Source of the DNA: an uncultured Collinsella sp.
Lineage (GTDB): Bacteria; Actinomycetota; Coriobacteriia; Coriobacteriales; Coriobacteriaceae
Direction of reading: 5' to 3'
Assembly (NCBI GenBank): GCA_902490095.1
Contig: CABUCQ010000050.1
Location: 1-12,936, forward strand
DNA length: 12,936 nucleotides
Part shown: positions 1 to 5,280 of the stretch, one piece after another
Layout: every line of letters begins with the position of its first letter
How positions within the stretch are numbered: the first letter of the stretch is position 1
Notes under the pieces: generated by a model
The model's database searches: none
Seen by the model: the letters and a program-made list of their open reading frames with translations, nothing else
What the model was told of the DNA's origin: nothing
Made by a program: the position numbers and the translations under genes

Positions 1-440
1 CCCGTGGCGATCATGCTGATGGCGAGCGCCCCGTGACGGGTGTCGACCAGGCGCGAGGCCATAATCGAGGCGACCGACCAGAACACGGCATGTGCGCAAG
101 CGACCACCAGGCGCGCACAGACCAGGATGGGATAGGTCGGTGCCACAGCGGACAGGAACTGACCCAGAGAAAACACGGCGAGCACGCCGAGCAGCATCCG
201 TTTGAATTCAAAACGCGAGGCAAACACCATGAGCGGCAGCGACAGCAGCATGACGCCCCAGGCATAAACCGAGATCATGATGCCCGCCTGGGCCTCGGTG
301 AGCGAGAACGACGCGGCGATATCAGTCAAAAGGCCGATGGGCATAAACTCCGACGTGTTGAACACGAACGCACAGCAGGTGAGACCGACGAGTGGGAGCC
401 ATTGCTTGAGCGTGATGCCGTCTTGCCTTGTCTGAGTCAT
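1..440 (-). CDS. MFS exporter, SotB-like (partial, C-terminal part outside window)
   Basis: N-terminal 146 residues of a major facilitator superfamily membrane transporter, read from ATG at 440-438; the gene runs off the left edge. The first segment has FNTSEFMPIGLLTDIAASF and then QAGIMISVYAWGVMLLSLPL, which I recognise as closely like the start of E. coli SotB and related sugar/arabinose efflux and NepI-type proton antiporters. Hydrophobic stretches lie at about residues 14-33, 50-74, 82-100 and 104-128, with a charged loop SRFEFKR near 75-81 at the usual MFS loop 2-3 position and R110 in helix 4 (RLVVACAHAVFWS). The start is supported by a GGAGA ribosome site at 453-449, 8 nt upstream. It is probably transcribed from its own promoter, separate from feoAB. 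The substrate cannot be told from this half; sugar, purine nucleoside or drug efflux are all possible. Confidence 0.88.
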   Translation of the reverse strand, partial: MTQTRQDGITLKQWLPLVGLTCCAFVFNTSEFMPIGLLTDIAASFSLTEAQAGIMISVYAWGVMLLSLPLMVFASRFEFKRMLLGVLAVFSLGQFLSAVAPTYPILVCARLVVACAHAVFWSVASIMASRLVDTRHGALAISMIAT

Positions 441-473
441 ATATAACGTCTCCAATCGTTTTGAGCGGAGGCG

Positions 474-503
474 ATTATATAGCAACGGCCCCGCATCCGT
501 CAG
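474..503 (-). promoter_or_regulatory. Candidate promoter for the MFS gene
   Basis: On the minus strand a perfect TATAAT lies at 479-474. A CTGACG hexamer at 503-498 (4 of 6 matches to TTGACA) sits 18 bp upstream. The box ends 33 nt before the ATG. The spacer contains the right arm of the palindrome at 486-519, so folding or protein binding there could affect this promoter. Confidence 0.5.
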
Positions 504-519
504 TACAGAAGCGGGGCCG
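486..519 (-). terminator. Perfect 9-bp stem hairpin between feoAB and the MFS gene
   Basis: CGGCCCCGC at 486-494 is perfectly complementary to GCGGGGCCG at 511-519, with a 16-nt loop. It lies about 40 nt past the feoAB stop, where a terminator is expected. In the minus direction the stem is followed by GTTGCTATATAA rather than a real T-tract, so intrinsic termination would be weak. It overlaps the candidate promoter of the next gene and could instead be an operator. Confidence 0.4.
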
Positions 520-560
520 AAAACAATTCGATACACAGAGGTTGCGCCGTCAATTCATAA

Positions 561-2921
561 CTAAGCCAACCCCAGCAATATGCCCGCCGAATGCACGACA
601 AACGCCACGATCCAGGCGACCGTCACCTGAAACGCGAACACGGCAACGGCATAACGTGCGCCCAGCTCGCTCTTGACGGCGCCGATGGACGCCACGCAAG
701 GCGGGTACAGCAGCGTAAAGACCAGGAACACGTAGGCGGTAAACGGCGAAAACATGGCTGACAATGCCGCGGGAGAGGTCGCGCCCAAAAGCACCGTGAG
801 CGTCGAGATGACGCTCTCCTTGGCAATAAGTCCGGTGACGAGCGCCGTGGATGCGCGCCAGTCGCCAAAACCGAGCGGGACCAACACCGGCGCGATGATG
901 CTACCCAGACCGGCAAGCAGGCTTTGTGACTGGCCGGCGACCACATTAAAGCGGATATCAAACGTCTGCAGGAACCAGATGACCACGGTAGCGGCAAAGA
1001 TAATGGTAAAGGCCTTGGTGATGAAGTCCTTGGCCTTATCCCATGCCAGCATCACCGTCGTCTTGACGCTCGGTAGGCGGTAATTGGGAAGCTCCATGAT
1101 AAACGGCACCGGGTCCCCCTTAAATGCCGTGCGGTTGAGCACCAAAGCCGCGATGCAGCCGACCACGATACCGATCAGATAGAGCGAGACCATGGCGGGA
1201 ACCGTCGCCTTCGGGAAAAACGCCCCGCACAGCAAGCCGTAAACCGGCAACTTGGCTGAGCAGCTCATAAACGGCGTGAGCATGACGGTCATCTTGCGGT
1301 CGTGCTCGGATGGCAGCGTGCGCGTCGACATGATGGCCGGCACGGTGCAGCCAAAACCGACGAGCATGGGCACAAAGCTTCGACCAGACAAACCAAAGCG
1401 GCGCAACACCTTATCCATGACAAAGGCCACGCGCGCCATGTAGCCCGAGTCTTCCAGAATGGAGAGGAACAAGAAGAGCACGACGATAATCGGCAGGAAG
1501 GTCAGCACACTGCCCACGCCCGTAAGCACGCCGTCGACAGCCAGCGAGCGCACCACGTCGTTGGTACCGAACGCTTTGAGGCCCGCATCGGCCGAGGCGA
1601 TGATGACCGCGATGCCGTCCTCCATGAGTCCCTGCAACGCCGCGCCGATCACGCCAAACGTCAGCCAAAAGACGAGGCCCATGATCACCAGAAACGCCGG
1701 AATGGCTGTGTAACGACCTGTCAGGATGCGGTCGATCTTGACGGAGCGCACGTGTTCGCGGCTCTCGTGCGGCTTGACGACGCAACGCCCGCACACGTCG
1801 CCGATAAAGCTAAAACGCATATCGGCCAGCGCAGATAGGCGGTCGGTGCCGGCCTCGCCCTCCATCTGGGTAATGATGTGCTCGATAGCGTCGAGCTCAT
1901 TGCGATCCAGGTGAAGCGCCTCGGTTACCAGCCCATCGCCCTCGACCAGCTTGGTCGCCGCAAAACGCACGGGAATGTGTGCCGTCGCGGCATGGTCCTC
2001 GATAAGGTTGGCGATGCCGTGAATGCAGCGATGCAGCGCGCCGCCGTCTGGGCCATCGGGCGCGCAGAAGTCCAGGCGACCGGGGCGCTCGCGGAACCGC
2101 GCCACGTGCAAGGCATGATCCACCAGCTCACCGATACCCTCGTTGCGGGCAGCGCTAATGGGGACAACCGGCACGCCCAACAGACTCTCGAGCAGGTTGA
2201 CGTCAATGGCGCCGCCGTTGGTCGTCACCTCGTCCATCATGTTGAGCGCGATGACCATGGGGCGGTCGAGCTCCATAAGCTGCAGCGTCAGGTACAGGTT
2301 ACGCTCGATGTTGGTGGCGTCAATGATGTCGATGATGGCGTCCGGACGCTCGTCAAGGATGAACTGACGGCTCACGACCTCTTCGCCCGTGTACGGCGAC
2401 AGGGAGTAAATACCGGGTAGGTCGGTAACGCTCGCCTCGGGGTGGTTGCGGATGGTGCCGTCCTTGCGGTCGACCGTCACGCCGGGAAAGTTACCGACGT
2501 GCTGGTTGGAGCCCGTCAGCTGGTTGAATAACGTGGTCTTGCCGCAGTTTTGGTTGCCGGCGAGGGCAAAGTGCAGCGGCGCGCCCTCGGGCACGGCCGT
2601 CTTTGCCGCACGGGGCGAATACGTTCCCTCGCCCAGGGCCGGATGCTCCGTCGTGCCGATTGCGGCGTTAGCGCGCGGACCTGTATCGGTGTCGTGAATA
2701 CCCACGAGCTCGATGCGAGCGGCATCGTCCTTGCGCAGTGTCAACTCGTAGCCACGCAGGCGGATCTCGAGCGGATCGCCCATGGGGGCGTACTTCATCA
2801 TGGTGACTTCGGTGCCCGGCGTTAGACCCATGTCCAAAATATGCTGTCGGAGTGCCTGATCGTCCGATGCCACCGATGCGACAACGGCGTCTTTTCCGAT
2901 CTCGAGCGTATCGAGCTTCAC
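561..2921 (-). CDS. feoB: Ferrous iron transporter FeoB with fused N-terminal FeoA domain
   Basis: Membrane GTP-dependent Fe(II) importer, 786 residues. Residues 1-72 form a FeoA (SH3-like) domain with HILDMGLTPGTEVTMMKYAP. A linker of about 40 residues leads to the G domain: G1 GNQNCGKTT at 122-130, the FPGVTVD region at 145-151, G3 DLPG at 167-170, G4 NMMD at 227-230 and G5 SA at 256-257. The membrane part starts near residue 405 and has both FeoB gate repeats, with the conserved cysteine motifs GFGCTVPA (522-529) and SCSAKLP (553-559), then IAKES (699-703) and PPCVAS (741-746). The start is GTG at 2921-2919, chosen because a strong GGGGGAGG lies 9 nt upstream (2938-2931) and FeoA begins immediately. 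No frameshift is seen. FeoA is fused rather than separate, and no FeoC is nearby. Tandem metal-regulator-like operators lie upstream. The odd feature is a CGRC pair at 377-380, just before the membrane domain. Confidence 0.97.
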   Translation of the reverse strand: MKLDTLEIGKDAVVASVASDDQALRQHILDMGLTPGTEVTMMKYAPMGDPLEIRLRGYELTLRKDDAARIELVGIHDTDTGPRANAAIGTTEHPALGEGTYSPRAAKTAVPEGAPLHFALAGNQNCGKTTLFNQLTGSNQHVGNFPGVTVDRKDGTIRNHPEASVTDLPGIYSLSPYTGEEVVSRQFILDERPDAIIDIIDATNIERNLYLTLQLMELDRPMVIALNMMDEVTTNGGAIDVNLLESLLGVPVVPISAARNEGIGELVDHALHVARFRERPGRLDFCAPDGPDGGALHRCIHGIANLIEDHAATAHIPVRFAATKLVEGDGLVTEALHLDRNELDAIEHIITQMEGEAGTDRLSALADMRFSFIGDVCGRCVVKPHESREHVRSVKIDRILTGRYTAIPAFLVIMGLVFWLTFGVIGAALQGLMEDGIAVIIASADAGLKAFGTNDVVRSLAVDGVLTGVGSVLTFLPIIVVLFLFLSILEDSGYMARVAFVMDKVLRRFGLSGRSFVPMLVGFGCTVPAIMSTRTLPSEHDRKMTVMLTPFMSCSAKLPVYGLLCGAFFPKATVPAMVSLYLIGIVVGCIAALVLNRTAFKGDPVPFIMELPNYRLPSVKTTVMLAWDKAKDFITKAFTIIFAATVVIWFLQTFDIRFNVVAGQSQSLLAGLGSIIAPVLVPLGFGDWRASTALVTGLIAKESVISTLTVLLGATSPAALSAMFSPFTAYVFLVFTLLYPPCVASIGAVKSELGARYAVAVFAFQVTVAWIVAFVVHSAGILLGLA

Positions 2922-2962
2922 GTCCGTGTTCCTCCCCCGACGCCCACAGGGCGTTGCATTTA

Positions 2963-2996
2963 GTTTACCTTGGCTAACCGTTTGCCACGGCTAACC
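2963..2996 (-). promoter_or_regulatory. Tandem 17-bp DtxR/IdeR-like operators upstream of feoAB
   Basis: Two copies abut exactly. In the minus orientation they read GGTTAGCCGTGGCAAAC (2996-2980) and GGTTAGCCAAGGTAAAC (2979-2963), identical at 14 of 17 positions. The first is itself an inverted repeat, GTTAGCC-GT-GGCAAAC, with a single A-A clash per arm. The GGTTAGCC half is the half-site known for iron-dependent DtxR/IdeR regulators (TTAGGTTAGSCTAACCTAA). The position 42 nt upstream of the start of a ferrous iron transporter fits metal-dependent repression. That a DtxR-family protein binds here is inference; no regulator gene is in the window. Confidence 0.65.
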
Positions 2997-2997
2997 A

Positions 2998-3040
2998 ATT
3001 GTAACCATGCATGATAGCGCGAACACACAACGACGTTCAA
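2998..3040 (-). promoter_or_regulatory. Candidate feoAB promoter
   Basis: On the minus strand TTGAAC (3040-3035) and TATCAT (3016-3011) are 18 bp apart, each matching 4 of 6 consensus bases. A better -10 alone, TACAAT (5 of 6), lies at 3003-2998 without a good -35. With either choice, the tandem operators would cover the start site or the first transcribed bases, as expected for repression. Confidence 0.35.
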
Positions 3041-3079
3041 TCAGCAGATTGGCGCAATGGGGACAGGCAGGAGAGTTCA

Positions 3080-3279
3080 GGGCCATAGTTTCCCGATGAG
3101 GCCTCTCGGGGAAACTACATCCCAGAATTCTGGCTCGAAACGGGATATGTTTTCCCAAACAGGCCTCTTACGGAAAATGCATCCCGGAATCCCCACTCGA
3201 AACGGGACGCACTTTCCCAGTCGAGGCCCTATGGGAAACTGCGTCCCACCTTGAAGGGGGGACTGGGATGCAGTTTCCG
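3080..3279. repeat. Tandem palindromic repeat array, 62-bp period, three copies plus a half copy
   Basis: Three 44-nt imperfect palindromes lie at 3080-3123, 3142-3185 and 3204-3247, an exact 62-bp period with 18-nt linkers. Each starts with GGG and continues into a TTTCC or TTTCCC arm. Each has a central AGGCC core and closes with a GGAAA arm ending in TCCC. The linkers share CTCGAAAC at their right end (3134-3141 and 3196-3203). A half copy, GGGATGCAGTTTCCG, follows at 3265-3279. Arm base pairs change in a paired way between copies: pair 5 is C-G in copy 3 and T-A in copy 2, and pair 7 is C-G in copy 3 and T-A in copy 1. The family is not one I can name. Confidence 0.85.
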
Positions 3280-3300
3280 AACGGGACATCAAAAACGAAG

Positions 3301-3363
3301 TTGCGGTGGAATAGTTCCTGGATGGACTGGTTGATGCCCCAGATAGGAACTATTTCACCGCAA
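3301..3363. repeat. Long hairpin with 19-nt arms, possible hydrolase terminator
   Basis: TTGCGGTGGAATAGTTCCT (3301-3319) pairs with AGGAACTATTTCACCGCAA (3345-3363) over all 19 positions if the one G-T is counted as a wobble in plus-strand RNA. The 25-nt loop contains a small CTGG/CCAG pairing (3327-3330 with 3339-3342). On the minus strand the hairpin begins 30 nt past the hydrolase stop and is followed, after CTTCG, by TTTTT (3295-3291), so it could end that transcript. The arm length is greater than most terminators need, which suggests a mobile or REP-like palindromic element. Confidence 0.7.
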
Positions 3364-3392
3364 GTTATTGAAGGGCTGGGATGCCCGTCCTC

Positions 3393-4292
3393 TTACAGAT
3401 GGCGCTCCAGGAAGCGGAAGGCTAGGCGAATCCAAGGGCAGACCGCCACCTGCTTGTCCTCGTTGTCGACCGCGGTGTTGGCGTTGCCGAGCGAAAGGCC
3501 GTGACCACCCTGGTCGAAGACGTGCATCTCGCATGCAACGCCCTCCTCGGCCATGCGCTGCGCAAACGGGTAGACCTGCGCGATCGGCGCCGTCTTGTCG
3601 TCGGACACGCCCCACACAAAGGTCGGTGGCATCTGACGCGAAACATGCGTGGTGGGGCAGATGTCGGCCAGATGCTCGTCAGTTGCCTCGCCGCCCGTCA
3701 CCATCGACAGGTAGTCGTTGAGCAAATCGCGCCCCGTCTTGCCGCCCGTCTTGGGCACACGCAAGTCAATGCGCGGATCGCGCGTCTGCATGTCGCGCAC
3801 ATAGGCAAAGTCGAGCAATGGATAGCCCAGCACCACGGCATCGGGACGAATGCCGTCCGGACGCGCCCCGGCAAGTGCCGCGAAGGGGCCGGTCTTCCAC
3901 TGTGTTGCCAGCGAGGCGCAAATCATGCCGCCAGCAGAAAAGCCCACGACGCACACGCGCTTGGGATCGACATGCCACTCGTCAGCGTTGGCGCGCACCG
4001 TGGCGACCATCTTGGCAAGATCTGCCTGGGGGTGCGGAAAGCTCACGTCACCCGTAGAACTCGTGACATAGTTGAGCACAAAGGCCTGGTAGCCGCGGTC
4101 CAAAAATGCAAACGCCACCGGGTCCTGCTCGTGCGGAGCGATATGCGTAAACCCGCCTCCGCCGCAGATGATCACCGCGGGGCGGCGGCCATTGGGCTTG
4201 TCGGGCAGCGGCTCGGCACCCAGATACGTAAAGGTCGCCGGATAATCCTCGGTCGGCTCCTCGCCCCACAGCGCATGGTTCTCGACAATCAT
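3393..4292 (-). CDS. Alpha/beta hydrolase, acetyl-esterase / BD-FAE-like
   Basis: A predicted cytoplasmic 299-residue serine hydrolase with no signal peptide. The oxyanion-hole segment is PAVIICGGGGF (residues 38-48), where the first residue of the usual HGGGF is Cys. The nucleophile elbow is GFSAG (117-121, Ser119), the acid is probably Asp231 or Asp232 in VWGVSDD, and the catalytic histidine is His264 in QGGHGLSLG. This layout matches the acetyl-xylan-esterase-like or alpha/beta hydrolase fold-3 proteins that deacylate sugars or small esters. The start at ATG 4292-4290 is chosen over upstream frame extension because an AAGGGAG ribosome site lies 5 nt before it and homology begins there; the upstream 69 codons look non-coding. 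It is divergent from the EIIA gene, which together with the sugar-type operator between them hints at carbohydrate use. The substrate is not determined. Confidence 0.88.
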   Translation of the reverse strand: MIVENHALWGEEPTEDYPATFTYLGAEPLPDKPNGRRPAVIICGGGGFTHIAPHEQDPVAFAFLDRGYQAFVLNYVTSSTGDVSFPHPQADLAKMVATVRANADEWHVDPKRVCVVGFSAGGMICASLATQWKTGPFAALAGARPDGIRPDAVVLGYPLLDFAYVRDMQTRDPRIDLRVPKTGGKTGRDLLNDYLSMVTGGEATDEHLADICPTTHVSRQMPPTFVWGVSDDKTAPIAQVYPFAQRMAEEGVACEMHVFDQGGHGLSLGNANTAVDNEDKQVAVCPWIRLAFRFLERHL

Positions 4293-4305
4293 ATGTGCTC
4301 CCTTC

Positions 4306-4320
4306 GCGCAAATTTTGCGC
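4306..4320. promoter_or_regulatory. Inverted repeat next to the hydrolase ribosome site
   Basis: GCGCAAATTTTGCGC is a perfect 7-bp inverted repeat around one central base. It ends immediately beside the AAGGGAG site of the hydrolase gene on the minus strand. It could be an operator or an RNA hairpin masking translation; no known regulator motif is recognised. Confidence 0.3.
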
Positions 4321-4415
4321 ACTCTTTTTTCGCATCTAAGCGTACCCCAGTTGGGTGCAGGACGTAGAAACTCTCCGGCAATAAGTTTCCCTCCAACTGA
4401 TATATCACATAATCC

Positions 4416-4447
4416 CAGCTCAGAGGTATCGCTGAGCAGCGTAGAAT
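4416..4447 (+). promoter_or_regulatory. Candidate EIIA promoter -10 and adjacent inverted repeat
   Basis: TAGAAT at 4442-4447 matches the -10 consensus at 5 of 6 bases, but no good -35 is found 16-18 bp upstream. Just before it lies the inverted repeat GCTCAG-8-CTGAGC (4418-4423 and 4432-4437), placed in the divergent region where it could act on either gene. A TGATATATCA palindrome at 4398-4407 lies further upstream. Confidence 0.3.
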
Positions 4448-4476
4448 AGGGGCGTTGACCAAGCCGCGAAACACAT

Positions 4477-4490
4477 GTGAAACGTTTCCG
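4477..4490. promoter_or_regulatory. LacI-family / cre-like operator upstream of EIIA
   Basis: The perfect palindrome GAAACGTTTC (4479-4488), in the context TGTGAAACGTTTCCGG, matches the core of LacI/GalR-family operators and of catabolite-responsive elements with central CG. It sits about 30 nt downstream of the candidate -10 and 48 nt before the EIIA start, a place where a repressor could block transcription. Which regulator binds is unknown. Confidence 0.55.
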
Positions 4491-4535
4491 GCAAACCAAA
4501 CGCGCGATATGCGCCTATTTAAGTTGGAGGCAACT

Positions 4536-5099
4536 ATGGGTCTGCTCGATTCGCTTAAGTCCACCTTCACCTCGACCGGCGAGGCGTCCGTTCCGCCCGC
4601 AGCAAGCTTCGCTACCCGCGAAGGCGTCATCTATGCCCCCGTCAACGGCGTGCTCGTCAACCTGAACGAGGTTCCCGACGAGACGATCGCCTCGGGCATG
4701 CTTGGCCAGGGCTATGGCATCGAGCCCATTACCGGCACCATCTATGCGCCCGCCAACGGCCGCATCGGCGCCACCACTGTCACCAACCACTCCATTGGCA
4801 TGATCACCGAGGACGGTCTTCGCGTGTTCATCCATGTCGGCCTGGGCACCGTGGAAATGAACGGCAAGGGTTTTGCCCGCTTTGTCGAGATGGGCGATGT
4901 GGTCAAGGCAGGCCAGCCGCTCATCAGCTTCGACCGCGAGGCCATTAAGGCCGCTGGTCACGAGGACATCGTGACCGTCATCGTCTCCGAGCTCGATCGT
5001 CTTAAGAGCATCGACCATGTCGGCGAGTCTGGAACGCTTATCGGCGGCAACCCGCTCGTCAAGCTTGGCGACCCGCTGCTGGTTGCCAAGACCAAGTAG
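4536..5099 (+). CDS. PTS glucose-type EIIA protein (EIIA-Glc family)
   Basis: Soluble phosphocarrier of 187 residues that takes phosphate from HPr and passes it to a sugar-specific EIIB/EIIC. The phosphorylated histidine is His100 in VFIHVGLGTV, equal to the HFGIDTV site of E. coli Crr. The second active-site histidine is His85 in TNHSIGM. The barrel segments YAPVNG, GTIYAPANG and GDVVKAGQPLISFD are those of the family. ATG 4536 is chosen because GTTGGAGG lies 5 nt upstream and the protein then has the usual length; longer forms would add an unrelated N-terminus. It is a stand-alone domain with no EIIBC gene in the window, so it probably serves one or more membrane components encoded elsewhere. 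A LacI-type operator upstream suggests sugar-dependent control, and a terminator follows. Confidence 0.94.
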   Translation: MGLLDSLKSTFTSTGEASVPPAASFATREGVIYAPVNGVLVNLNEVPDETIASGMLGQGYGIEPITGTIYAPANGRIGATTVTNHSIGMITEDGLRVFIHVGLGTVEMNGKGFARFVEMGDVVKAGQPLISFDREAIKAAGHEDIVTVIVSELDRLKSIDHVGESGTLIGGNPLVKLGDPLLVAKTK

Positions 5100-5136
5100 C
5101 CAGGCCCCGCGCCACACAGCCAAAAGGCACCTCGTC

Positions 5137-5175
5137 AAGCGCCCACGACCATTAGGCCGCGGGCGCTTTTCGTTT
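5137..5175 (+). terminator. Rho-independent terminator after EIIA
   Basis: AAGCGCCC (5137-5144) pairs with GGGCGCTT (5161-5168), with a 16-nt loop, followed by TTCGTTTG. It lies 38 nt past the EIIA stop and separates it from asnS. Confidence 0.75.
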
Positions 5176-5228
5176 GAAAAACCATCCCGCCAATGCCTTA
5201 TCTGTATAGCCCAAATGAGCCGAGCTGC

Positions 5229-5234
5229 TAGAAT
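5229..5234 (+). promoter_or_regulatory. Candidate asnS promoter -10
   Basis: TAGAAT lies 46 nt before the asnS GTG, after GAGCTGC. The same TAGAAT preceded by GAGCAGCG occurs upstream of EIIA. No clear -35 is visible. Confidence 0.3.
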
Positions 5235-5280
5235 ATCGAACTGCATGGATAACTATCATTCAACCGTTATGGGAGGATAC

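Larger units (their letters stand above)
2922..3392. other. 471-bp gene-free stretch between feoAB and the hydrolase gene
   Basis: No convincing coding region was found on either strand. Short open frames of 65-78 codons over 3057-3504 only reflect the internal repeats or the opposite strand of the hydrolase. From left to right the stretch holds the feoAB ribosome site, the tandem 17-bp operators, a candidate promoter, three 44-nt palindromes in 62-bp register, a partial fourth copy, and a hairpin with 19-nt arms. A 9-mer CTGGGATGC occurs at 3263-3271 and again at 3376-3384, flanking the hairpin section. Confidence 0.8.

Noticed and set aside
3080..3247. CRISPR-like regular spacing of repeats
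   Set aside because: The repeats are long diverged palindromes, and the 18-nt linkers are themselves similar; no unique spacers and no cas genes.
3057..3292. Small proteins of 65-71 codons on either strand over the palindromic array
   Set aside because: The repeated amino-acid pattern only copies the 62-bp DNA repeat, and there are no ribosome sites.
4293..4499. Upstream extension of the hydrolase by 69 codons
   Set aside because: The extension covers the divergent regulatory region, has no family similarity, and the internal ATG has a good ribosome site.
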